From the NCBI GenBank assembly GCA_017538995.1, contig JAFYHV010000062.1:1-42184 (forward strand): 42,184 nt of DNA, in the 5' to 3' direction. The position numbers and the translations under genes were made by a program. Shown here piece by piece: positions 16,589-24,946 of this stretch (position 1 is the stretch's first letter; every line of letters starts with the position of its first letter). This stretch comes from Lachnospiraceae bacterium (GTDB taxonomy: Bacteria > Bacillota > Clostridia > Lachnospirales > Lachnospiraceae). The notes below the pieces were generated by a model. That model saw only the letters and a program-made list of their open reading frames with translations, did no database searches and was not told the DNA's origin.

Positions 16589-18739
16589 GTGGAAAATGAG
16601 TCATTAAACTGCCGCTGCTGCGGCGGTGTCTTAAAAGTAAGATCAAGTCTTTGCGTATGCGATTACTGCGGCGCAACCAACTTCATTTCTGATGTTGCGT
16701 CAAAATATATCAATCAGCTCAACCGTGCAAACAAATTAAGACAGGAGCGTGAATTCGACAATGCTGCCAGAATTTACGATGTTATCCTGGAAGAAAATCC
16801 TCCCACAGCAGATATTCTGTGGCAGAGGACTCTTTGTGAATACGGTATAGAGTATGTTCCCGATCCGGTTTCGGATAAATATTTCCCGACTCTTCACAGA
16901 ATAAACGAAGAGAGTATTTTAGCGTATCCGCTTTATATCGATGCGCTTTCTTTGGCTGACAAAGAACAGAAAGAATCGCTTCAGTCGGAAGCGGAATATA
17001 TAAATACTATTCAGAATGAATATCTTCATATTGCCGAAAACGAAGCGCCTTATGATGTCTTTATCTGTTACAAGGAAACCGATGAAGATACGGGCGAGAA
17101 GACCGAAGATGTCGACATGGCTGAGAAATTATACTATGACCTGACAGGCAGGGGCTTTAAGGTTTTCTTTGCGAAAGAAACGCTTCAGACAAAATTAAGC
17201 ATTGATTATGAGCCCTATATTTTTGCCGCATTAAAGAGTTCCAAGGCAATGGTTGTTCTCGGTACCAAAGCAGAATACTTCATGTCCGTATGGGTTAAAA
17301 ACGAGTGGGGCAGATTTTTAAAACTCATGCAGAATGATGACAGTAAACAAATGTTTTTTGCATGTGACGATCCGGAAGAACTGCCCAGAGCCTTTGCCAC
17401 AAAACAGGCACAGCTTCTCGGTGATGAAGATGCTTTGAAAAATCTTGCGGATAATGTCGAACGATATTTGAAAAAGAATACTAAATTTGATTCGCTTCCT
17501 TATGATGACAGAGAGAAAATGTATTCAAGAGCATTAAGTTTCGTTCAGGTGAACGACAATTTCGGTGCCAGACCGTTTATCGAAAGACTTATTGCCAACT
17601 ATCCCGACTATGCTCCGGGATACTGGTTAAGGATGCTTAATTCAGTCAAAGCCACTCCGTCAAACATCACTCACATGATGATTGATCTGTATTCAAATCC
17701 CGATTACCTGAAAGCTGTAGAACTTGCCAAAGGGGATTTGAAAAATGTTTATGAGAGTACTGGCGCAATATGCAAAAAGAATCTGACTGATCAGGAGAAA
17801 TTTGACAAAATTCTCGAAGAAAAAGTAATTGATTATTATGAGAACTTTGACAATACCGAATTAGGACATAAGAAAAACGAGATAATGGGTAATATTGCCA
17901 GATATGCGCAAACGGTTGATATTTTTAACAATAAGCTCAGAATGACTTTTGCGTTGGGATTTATCCTTTTCGTTTTAGGAAATATTATGTCGATGGTACT
18001 TTATAAAATATCCAGTTTTGCCAGAGGAGGCGGAAAGAATCCTTTGCTCTGGATAACGCTTTTTTCTGCACCGATTATTTTAGCCGGTATAGCAGTAGCT
18101 CTTTCTTACAGCCTGCTTATAGATCTGGTGACAACGGGATCAATGTGTCTGATTTTGATATTATCGGTGTTTACGCCGAAAAGTTATGAAATTTTGTATC
18201 TTATGTCGGTTACATTCCCGATTATCATTTATCTGTCTACCAATCCGTCGTATACATTAAATAAAGACAGGTACGTAATGGTAAATGCGAGTCTTGGAAT
18301 TCAGGGTGAACTTGTCAGACTTAAAAAAGTCTTAAGTGAAGTTAGTAACGATATGAGCGCCCGTGCTGCAAGACTGTGTATGGAGTATAAAGAGGAAAAT
18401 AAAATCACTTCGGTAATAGAAATAAAGGATGACGATTATTTCAAGGTACTGGAAAAATTTAACGGTATATCAGAATCTGCTGAAGCACAGTACACGAAGT
18501 ATATAGGTGTTTCCGTTCCCGAAGTCAGATCAACTTATCAGAAGAAGGAATCCGAGCTCAGTACAACAGCGTTAATAATGTCTATGATTCCCATGCTTAA
18601 CTTCTTTTCTTTGTTCGTGGCTGTTTTTGATCTGGCAACAGATAAATACAAAGAACGTAAACATTATATGTCATCTATAGCATTAATACTTAATTTCGGA
18701 GCTCTTGTAATTATTGCGTTTCTGTTAACCAGGGCGTAA
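16589..18739 (+). CDS. Membrane protein with zinc ribbon, TPR-like and TIR domains (copy 1)
   Basis: This 716-residue protein starts with a zinc ribbon (C8/C11 and C24/C27). A TPR-like helical part follows (about 40-150), then a TIR domain (about 154-290). A second helical part precedes four or more hydrophobic segments from about residue 450, and two more lie near the C-terminus. TIR features are DVFICYKETDE at its start, FFAKETL, SIDYEPYIFAAL with Glu208 as the likely NAD-cleaving residue, and VWVKNEWGRF. Soluble zinc-ribbon/TPR/TIR proteins are, as I recall, common in Firmicutes and have no settled role; TIR domains in general cleave NAD or act as adaptors. GTG start with AGAGGAG 7 nt upstream, 26 nt after arsR. 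A diverged tandem copy follows. Confidence 0.85.
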   Translation: MENESLNCRCCGGVLKVRSSLCVCDYCGATNFISDVASKYINQLNRANKLRQEREFDNAARIYDVILEENPPTADILWQRTLCEYGIEYVPDPVSDKYFPTLHRINEESILAYPLYIDALSLADKEQKESLQSEAEYINTIQNEYLHIAENEAPYDVFICYKETDEDTGEKTEDVDMAEKLYYDLTGRGFKVFFAKETLQTKLSIDYEPYIFAALKSSKAMVVLGTKAEYFMSVWVKNEWGRFLKLMQNDDSKQMFFACDDPEELPRAFATKQAQLLGDEDALKNLADNVERYLKKNTKFDSLPYDDREKMYSRALSFVQVNDNFGARPFIERLIANYPDYAPGYWLRMLNSVKATPSNITHMMIDLYSNPDYLKAVELAKGDLKNVYESTGAICKKNLTDQEKFDKILEEKVIDYYENFDNTELGHKKNEIMGNIARYAQTVDIFNNKLRMTFALGFILFVLGNIMSMVLYKISSFARGGGKNPLLWITLFSAPIILAGIAVALSYSLLIDLVTTGSMCLILILSVFTPKSYEILYLMSVTFPIIIYLSTNPSYTLNKDRYVMVNASLGIQGELVRLKKVLSEVSNDMSARAARLCMEYKEENKITSVIEIKDDDYFKVLEKFNGISESAEAQYTKYIGVSVPEVRSTYQKKESELSTTALIMSMIPMLNFFSLFVAVFDLATDKYKERKHYMSSIALILNFGALVIIAFLLTRA

Positions 18740-18778
18740 AGGGGAATTTAATGTGTAGCTTTAAAGCGGGGGAAATAA

Positions 18779-20953
18779 ATGGATAATTCGTATTTAAATA
18801 TTGAGTCATTGAACTGCAGATGCTGCGGAGGTGTTTTAAAAGTTAAATCCAGTCTGTGCGTATGTGATTACTGCGGTGCGACCAATTTTATTTCAAATGT
18901 TACGTCAAAATACGTCAGTCAGTTAAACCGTGCAAACAAATTAAGGCAGGAGCGTGAATTTGATAATGCTGCCAGAATTTATGATGTTATTTTGGAGGAG
19001 AATGAGCCTACGGCTGATATTCTCTGGCTTCGTACTCTTTGCGAATATGGCATAGAATATGTTCCCGATCCTGTTTCGGATAAATATTTTCCCACTCTGC
19101 ACAGAATAAACGATGAGAGTATTTTATCATATCATTCGTATATTGATGCGCTTTCTCTGGCTGATGACGAGCAGAAGAAACTGCTTAGTGAAGAAGCCGA
19201 GAATATCAATAACATTCAGAACGAATATCTTCGTATAGTCGAGAATGAAAAGCCGTATGATATTTTTATCTGTTACAAGGAAACGGATGAAACTACGGGC
19301 GAAAAAACCGAAGATGTCGAACTTGCCGATCAGTTATTCTGTGATCTGACAGCCAGAGGTTTTAAAGTTTTCTTTGCAAAAGAAACTCTAAAAATGAAAT
19401 TAAGCATTGACTACGAGCCCTATATCTTTGCGGCCTTAAAAAGTGCGAGAGCAATGGTAGTACTCGGTACAAAGGCTGAATATTTTATGTCCGTATGGGT
19501 TAAAAACGAATGGGGCAGATTTTTAAAACTCATGCAGGATAATGACAAAAAACAAATGTTTTTTGCATGTGACGATCCGGAAGAACTGCCCAGAGCTTTT
19601 GTAACCAAACAGGCACAGCTTCTCGGCGAAGAAGGTGCGTTGAAAAATCTGGCGGATAACGTCGAAAGATTTCTCAGAAATACGACTTTGCCAGAGCACC
19701 GTCCCAATTCTGATCTGGAGATACTTTATAACAAAGCACTTTCGTTTGTTATTTCCAAGAATGATGTAAACGGAACTCCCTATATTGAAAAACTTATCAG
19801 CAGATATCCGGACTATGCTCCGGGATACTGGTTAAGATTACTTAATAAGAATAAAGCAGACCCGACAATCATTTCGCGTATGCCTCTTGACCTATATTCG
19901 GATCCCGATTATGAAAAGGCTGTAAGTCTGGCCGTCGGAGATTTAAAAGAAGGATATATGGGTATAGCCGCAACCTGTAAAAAAAATCTTGCCGACCAGG
20001 AAGAATTTGACAAAATTCTTGAAGAAAAATCGATAGAATATGCTACAGATTTTCGTAAAACAGAAACAGGTCAGAAGAGAAACGAAATAATTAAAAATCT
20101 GGCGAGATATGCTGAAACGTTTGATATTTATAACAACAGGCAAAGTTTAACATTCGCAGTCGGATTATTTATTTACATTCTTGGCATTCTCTTAATGTGT
20201 ATTCTTTTTTCTGTAAGAACGGGACTTTTCCCGAGAATATACGGATTTGATTATCTTGAGCTGACTATGCTGCTTTCTTCTCCGCTGATTGTAGTCGGAG
20301 CAGCTGTACTGCTTTCATATAACTGGGTACTGGATTTTGTTACAGTCGGTATTGTCGTCGGATTTTTGTGGATAGCGGCGCTTTTTCCCGGATACGGAGC
20401 ATTAATTTTCCTTGCGCTTATTACACCGATAGCGGTATATCTTATTACCAATTCGTTAGATAATATAAACAAACGAAGAGATAAAATGTATCATGCATAC
20501 ATTAAAATGTTAAATGAACTCGAAGATCTGAATTCATTAACAGACAAAACAGTTAATGAATTCAATGTATTTGGTTCTAAACTTCTAAAGCAGTACAAAG
20601 AGGAAAAAAATATCAGTTCCTTAATTGAACTCAAAGACGATGATTATCAAAAAGAACTTGAAAACATTAATAACTTAAATAAAAATGCGCAGGACGGCTA
20701 TAAGAAATATTTAGGTTATTTTGATGCGAGGGAACGGGCTGTATACAGAACCGATACAGTTCTCGGTGCAGTTTCGCTGTTTTTGTTAATATTCCCTCCG
20801 TTCAGTATCTTTTCATTCGTTGTGTCAATAATAGATATAGCGAAAGATAAATATAAAGAACATACACATACGCTTTCGGTTGTTTGTCTGATAGCATCGG
20901 TATTTATATTAATTCTTCTGGTTTTAATCGTTGATATGATTCCATTATTATAA
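18779..20953 (+). CDS. Membrane protein with zinc ribbon, TPR-like and TIR domains (copy 2)
   Basis: The 724-residue paralogue follows copy 1 by 39 nt and has the same layout: zinc ribbon (C13/C16, C29/C32), TPR-like region, TIR domain (about 159-295) with candidate catalytic Glu213 in SIDYEPYIFAAL, and a C-terminal multi-helix membrane part. In the 63 residues starting at the first ribbon cysteine, 58 are identical between copies; in 91 residues from SIDYEP onward, 82 are identical. The membrane parts are clearly more divergent. The ATG is preceded by GGGGGAAATAA. The adenylating ligase gene starts 28 nt after its stop with no terminator between. Function unknown; a paired sensor/effector or a heteromeric complex are possible. 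Confidence 0.85.
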   Translation: MDNSYLNIESLNCRCCGGVLKVKSSLCVCDYCGATNFISNVTSKYVSQLNRANKLRQEREFDNAARIYDVILEENEPTADILWLRTLCEYGIEYVPDPVSDKYFPTLHRINDESILSYHSYIDALSLADDEQKKLLSEEAENINNIQNEYLRIVENEKPYDIFICYKETDETTGEKTEDVELADQLFCDLTARGFKVFFAKETLKMKLSIDYEPYIFAALKSARAMVVLGTKAEYFMSVWVKNEWGRFLKLMQDNDKKQMFFACDDPEELPRAFVTKQAQLLGEEGALKNLADNVERFLRNTTLPEHRPNSDLEILYNKALSFVISKNDVNGTPYIEKLISRYPDYAPGYWLRLLNKNKADPTIISRMPLDLYSDPDYEKAVSLAVGDLKEGYMGIAATCKKNLADQEEFDKILEEKSIEYATDFRKTETGQKRNEIIKNLARYAETFDIYNNRQSLTFAVGLFIYILGILLMCILFSVRTGLFPRIYGFDYLELTMLLSSPLIVVGAAVLLSYNWVLDFVTVGIVVGFLWIAALFPGYGALIFLALITPIAVYLITNSLDNINKRRDKMYHAYIKMLNELEDLNSLTDKTVNEFNVFGSKLLKQYKEEKNISSLIELKDDDYQKELENINNLNKNAQDGYKKYLGYFDARERAVYRTDTVLGAVSLFLLIFPPFSIFSFVVSIIDIAKDKYKEHTHTLSVVCLIASVFILILLVLIVDMIPLL

Positions 20954-20981
20954 AGACTTATTTTGAAGGCAGGACACAAAA

Positions 20982-22595
20982 ATGGATTATCCGTATCTTG
21001 ATACTGTTATATACGATAATTTCTATGAAATGCTTAAAGGAAGATATGAAACCAAGGCAAAAACAACAGCCATACGTTTCATGGAAAAAGAGCAGATTAC
21101 GGATATTTCGTATGCGGAAATGATAAAAGAAACTTCCCTTATCGGACTCTTTTTTAAGGAGCAGGGGATAGAAGGAAAGCATATCGGTATTTTTTCGGAA
21201 AACCGTTACGAATATATAACCATCTATATGGCAACGGTTATGAAGAATGTTATCGTTCCTCTTGATAAGGAAATGACTTCAAAAAATCTTTCGGACTGCG
21301 TGAAGAATTTTGATGTTGACTTTCTTTTTGTAACCGATGAGACGAAAAGGAAAATCGAAAGCGATGAGTTTTCAAAGCCTGAAAATCTGATAGTTTTTAA
21401 CATTGATGATGAGGATTTCAGAAAAAAATTTAAAAACGATGAAGCCGATACGAAAAAATGCATTCAGGACTTCTTCGAATACGTAAAAGATACAGACAAA
21501 GACAGATTTGCAGTTTTAGCTTCTACATCAGGCACTGACGGGCAGATGAAGGGTGTAATGTTAAGCCAGTACAATGTCATTACGAACATCCGCGGAACGC
21601 TTGAAAACAATGTTCTAAAAAATCCGACATTTGCATTCTTACCCATGAATCACACATACGGATTCAACCCCTGTATTTTAGCCACGATTTACAACGGCAC
21701 AACTTTATGCCTTAACCTTAAAACAAAATATCTGCTTCGTGATTTAAGAACCTTTAATCCGTTTTTCTTCGGTGCTGTTCCGATGGTAATCGAAGGAATG
21801 TATGACGGCATTATAAGAGAGGTCAAAAAGCAGAACAAGGAAAAGACATTTAACAGAGCAATTAAGATTTGTAAGTTCTTCAGAAAATTCGGAATAGATT
21901 TAAGACATGTATTTTTCGGAAAGCTAATCTGTAAAAACCTTCGCCTCGTGGTAAACGGCGGAGCGGCACTTAATGCAGATTACGTCAATAAATTCGATGA
22001 AATCGGAATTACGATATTAAACGGTTACGGTTTAACCGAATGTTCGCCTACAATAGCGGTTTCAAGAACGGGCAACAATGTGGTCGGAAGTGCCGGAACC
22101 ATAATGAAAAACATTGATGTCAAAATAGCGGAAGACGGTGAAATCCTCGTAAAAGGGCCCTGCGTAATGCTTGGATATTACAAGAATGAAGAGGCCACCA
22201 AAGCCATTATGAGGGACGGCTATCTTGCTACAGGAGATATAGGTCGTACCGACGGAAAGGTTATTTTTGTTACAGGCAGAAAGAAAAACCTTATCATCCT
22301 TGAGAACGGCAAAAACGTACCGCCAGAACTTTTGGAGAGTAAAATCAATTCGATTCCTTACGTAAAGGAAAGCATTGTGGTTTCAAGGAAAGTATCCGAG
22401 AGAAGCAATATTCTAAAAGCGATAATAGTTCTTCACGATCCCGAGAAGGAAGAATTCCTGAAAGACGATATCGCTTCCGTAAACAGCGATCTGCCCGCAT
22501 ATATGCAGATAACCGATTTTGAGGTTAGCAAAGAAGAACTTGAAAAAAACAGCTCGAAAAAGATTATCAGAAGCAAATATGCAGAAAATGAATAG
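20982..22595 (+). CDS. AMP-forming acyl ligase (fatty acyl-CoA/acyl-ACP synthetase-like)
   Basis: The 537-residue protein is a class I adenylate-forming enzyme of the long-chain acyl ligase type. It activates a carboxylic acid as acyl-AMP and transfers it to a thiol. Core motifs are visible: the P-loop-like STSGTDGQMKGVML near residue 183, NGYGLTECSPTIA (about 347), the YLATGDIG hinge-region motif, GRKKNLIILENGKNV and the C-terminal NSSKKIIRSKY with the catalytic lysine. A free-standing acyl carrier protein is encoded 15 nt downstream, so acyl-ACP rather than acyl-CoA is the likely product. The organisation resembles fatty acyl-AMP ligase loading modules of lipid or lipopeptide clusters. Chain type cannot be read from sequence. 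Confidence 0.85.
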   Translation: MDYPYLDTVIYDNFYEMLKGRYETKAKTTAIRFMEKEQITDISYAEMIKETSLIGLFFKEQGIEGKHIGIFSENRYEYITIYMATVMKNVIVPLDKEMTSKNLSDCVKNFDVDFLFVTDETKRKIESDEFSKPENLIVFNIDDEDFRKKFKNDEADTKKCIQDFFEYVKDTDKDRFAVLASTSGTDGQMKGVMLSQYNVITNIRGTLENNVLKNPTFAFLPMNHTYGFNPCILATIYNGTTLCLNLKTKYLLRDLRTFNPFFFGAVPMVIEGMYDGIIREVKKQNKEKTFNRAIKICKFFRKFGIDLRHVFFGKLICKNLRLVVNGGAALNADYVNKFDEIGITILNGYGLTECSPTIAVSRTGNNVVGSAGTIMKNIDVKIAEDGEILVKGPCVMLGYYKNEEATKAIMRDGYLATGDIGRTDGKVIFVTGRKKNLIILENGKNVPPELLESKINSIPYVKESIVVSRKVSERSNILKAIIVLHDPEKEEFLKDDIASVNSDLPAYMQITDFEVSKEELEKNSSKKIIRSKYAENE

Positions 22596-22610
22596 ATGAG
22601 AGATTTTTAA

Positions 22611-22844
22611 ATGTACGAAAGAATTAAAGAGATTTTAAAAGACAAATACGGTATCGAAAATGTTACGCCCGAATCGAATTTCAAAAAGGATCTTGGGCTT
22701 AATTCATTTGATTTGATGGAACTTGCATTTGTGGCCGAGGAGATTCTCGGTGTTGAAATGGAAGAAGAGAAGTACCGTAAGGCAGAGACCATAAAAGATA
22801 TCTGTGAATACCTTGAAACACTTGGAGCCAGAAATGCAAACTGA
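22611..22844 (+). CDS. Acyl carrier protein (dedicated)
   Basis: The 77-residue acidic, helical protein has the phosphopantetheine attachment site DLGLNSFDLMEL with Ser32. Length and charge are those of a discrete ACP. It lies directly after an acyl-adenylating ligase and overlaps the next gene by 11 nt. It is probably not the housekeeping fatty-acid ACP, because no fab genes are nearby. It most likely carries the acyl intermediate on which the downstream transferases and radical-SAM enzymes act. No ACP synthase or phosphopantetheinyl transferase is encoded in the window. Confidence 0.92.
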   Translation: MYERIKEILKDKYGIENVTPESNFKKDLGLNSFDLMELAFVAEEILGVEMEEEKYRKAETIKDICEYLETLGARNAN

Positions 22845-23919
22845 GATTGCCAAAAGCAAAAAACTTCAGAATAAATTCCTGTCTTTCAGAAAGAAGGTTT
22901 ACGGAGAAAAGAAACTCTATGTAGACAACAGTTATTTCATGCTAAAAGAGATTTTCTCCGACAAGCTTCATTTCACAAAGAGCTTAAGCATTACTCCTTT
23001 AATGGTTGAGGATGATGGCGGAAATATTCTCTGCGAGGGAATAATTGCGGTTGCAAACGATTTACCCGAATATGTGCAGCTTTGTTTTTTTGAAGCGCTT
23101 GAAGGTGTTTCCGATGCAGTTAATCTGCTTGTTGACGAAGCGGTTAAGATTGGCAAAAGCAAAGGCTGTAAAAGACTGGTAATAGGTCTCTACGGACATG
23201 TAAATTACGGTCTCGGTTTTCTTGATTCGCATTTTGACAAAGTCAATTCTTTTTCATCGACAGGAAATCCTTCGTTTTACAACGATTATTTTCGTGCAAT
23301 GAACCTTGAAGAAGTTAAGCTTAATTCGTATTTTACGCATTTTCTTGACGGAAGATTAATGCGCTACGAAAAGATACTTGAAAAGCTTAACAAAGAATAT
23401 GAATTTAAGAAATTCGACAAAAAACATTTCGAAGAATATTCGAAAATGTATACGGATTTAAACAATAAATGTTTTACCGATCACAAATATTATTATGTGC
23501 GTGATTATAAAGACGACGAGGAAATGTTAAAAGAACTCTTTCTTTTCATGAAGGAAGATTCTTTAATTTTTGCTTTTAAGGACGGTAAACCTGCAGGATT
23601 TATACTCTGGTACCCTGATTATAACGAACTTGCCGCACCCGGCGAAGCATTCGGAACAAAGCATTATTTTAAGAATATTTTCAAGAATAAAAAGATTAAA
23701 ACCGCCAAGGTTATGGAATACGGAGTACTCGATGAGTACAGGGGAGTGGGTCTTCCTTTTGCACTGATTGCACATGTTTATTCGATACTTTCGAATTACG
23801 GCGTAAGTCAGGTTGAATCCTCATGGATTCTCGCAGATAACGAAGACTCTAACAGTTTTTGTAAAGCATTCTGTGATGAACTTTACAAAGAATATGTGGT
23901 TTATGAAAAAGAAATTTGA
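22834..23919 (+). CDS. GNAT-superfamily acyltransferase-like protein (two-part)
   Basis: The 361-residue protein has a C-terminal GNAT-like half. EYGVLDEYRGVGLPFALIAH resembles the beta-4/alpha-3 acyl-CoA-binding motif, and SSWILADNEDSN resembles the following Asn-containing strand. The N-terminal half has a degenerate related fold. Large GNAT-like proteins of this shape occur beside acyl ligases and ACPs, where they may transfer acyl groups from thioesters to an amine or hydroxyl; that role is inferred. I choose ATG 22834, preceded by GGAG at 6 nt, over the longer in-frame start at 22804, which lies deep in the ACP gene. Overlaps the ACP gene by 11 nt. Confidence 0.65.
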   Translation: MQTEIAKSKKLQNKFLSFRKKVYGEKKLYVDNSYFMLKEIFSDKLHFTKSLSITPLMVEDDGGNILCEGIIAVANDLPEYVQLCFFEALEGVSDAVNLLVDEAVKIGKSKGCKRLVIGLYGHVNYGLGFLDSHFDKVNSFSSTGNPSFYNDYFRAMNLEEVKLNSYFTHFLDGRLMRYEKILEKLNKEYEFKKFDKKHFEEYSKMYTDLNNKCFTDHKYYYVRDYKDDEEMLKELFLFMKEDSLIFAFKDGKPAGFILWYPDYNELAAPGEAFGTKHYFKNIFKNKKIKTAKVMEYGVLDEYRGVGLPFALIAHVYSILSNYGVSQVESSWILADNEDSNSFCKAFCDELYKEYVVYEKEI

Positions 23920-24946
23920 TGAATCTTTTAGGGAATATATAAGCGATGATCCGGCAGAGATTTTTGAGCATATGAAAAATGCAAAATTTGCCGGGATTTT
24001 GTTTAAGTCGGGAAATGATATGCCTTTCCCTTTTTCGCTTGACATGTTAACCCTTTTAAAAACCGCCAATCCCCTGGAACAGAAGTATTACTACATCGAA
24101 GACGATTCGAATTACGCTTTTTTTGTCGTTTATGAAAACCGAATGAATCTTTTTACATACGGAAAAGCCGAATGGTTTATGAACATTCATACAGTGGCTT
24201 TTCCCTGTTCGCTTTCAAATAACGGCTTTATTACGAACAATGTAAGCTGGATGCTTTCATACATTAAGACCATTAAGGGATGCAAACTTGTTCTTAACTT
24301 GGACGAGAAAACAGACATAAAAGGAATGTCCTTCGGAGAGACACTTCCGACATGCGAGTTTTCAATCCCGGAGACCATAAAAGATATAAAAACCTATATG
24401 GATTCGTTAAGGAGTCCGTATAGGAGAAGGATAAATATCGCAGTAAAAAACTGCAGTGATATTGAAGTCGTAAGAACCACGGATGATTCGATTGATATTC
24501 ATCCTCTGTATCTTCAGACTTACGAGAAATCGGAATATAAACTCGAATGTTTAAACAAAGAGTTTTTTGATAAAGCCGACGGTGAAAAAATAATATTTTT
24601 ACGAGATAAAAAACCTGTCGGATTTGTGCATTTAAAAGCAAACGGAGAAGAATTAATTTTTATGCTCTGCGGTATGGATTATGAGCCGGGGAAAGAAAAC
24701 GCCGATTTGTATTTTTACATGCTTTTAAAGATAGTTGAATATGCGCTTGAGAAAAACTGTAAGGTGATTGATTTCGGTCAGACCTCCGAAAAGACCAAAC
24801 TTAAATTCGGAGCTTCCCTTAAGAAAAAATATTTTTATGCGCATCATTCAAATCCTTTTTTAAATATATTTGCCATGGTCGGGAAACATATGCTCGAATA
24901 CAAATATGATTTTCCCGAATTCCATGTTTTTAAGGAGCAGGCGTGA
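23903..24946 (+). CDS. FemAB/GNAT-like acyltransferase-fold protein
   Basis: The 347-residue protein resembles the FemAB-related 'GNAT acetyltransferase 6 / BioF2-like' group. YRRRINIAVKN is the typical linker helix with basic residues. The C-terminal half has KPVGFVHL, a YFYMLLKIVEYALEKNCKVIDFG helix-strand and TKLKFGASLKKKYF, where the K..FG motif is conserved in that group. Such proteins transfer aminoacyl or acyl groups to lipids or peptidoglycan precursors. The start at 23903 is preferred over 23813 and 23894 because the residues from MKKKFDES on look like a normal N-terminus. It overlaps the previous gene by 17 nt and shares GTGA with the first radical-SAM gene. Confidence 0.6.
   Translation: MKKKFDESFREYISDDPAEIFEHMKNAKFAGILFKSGNDMPFPFSLDMLTLLKTANPLEQKYYYIEDDSNYAFFVVYENRMNLFTYGKAEWFMNIHTVAFPCSLSNNGFITNNVSWMLSYIKTIKGCKLVLNLDEKTDIKGMSFGETLPTCEFSIPETIKDIKTYMDSLRSPYRRRINIAVKNCSDIEVVRTTDDSIDIHPLYLQTYEKSEYKLECLNKEFFDKADGEKIIFLRDKKPVGFVHLKANGEELIFMLCGMDYEPGKENADLYFYMLLKIVEYALEKNCKVIDFGQTSEKTKLKFGASLKKKYFYAHHSNPFLNIFAMVGKHMLEYKYDFPEFHVFKEQA

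Noticed and set aside
23813..23902. Longer N-terminus for the FemAB-like protein
   Set aside because: The extra 30 residues are read from another frame of the GNAT-like gene and do not resemble family N-termini.
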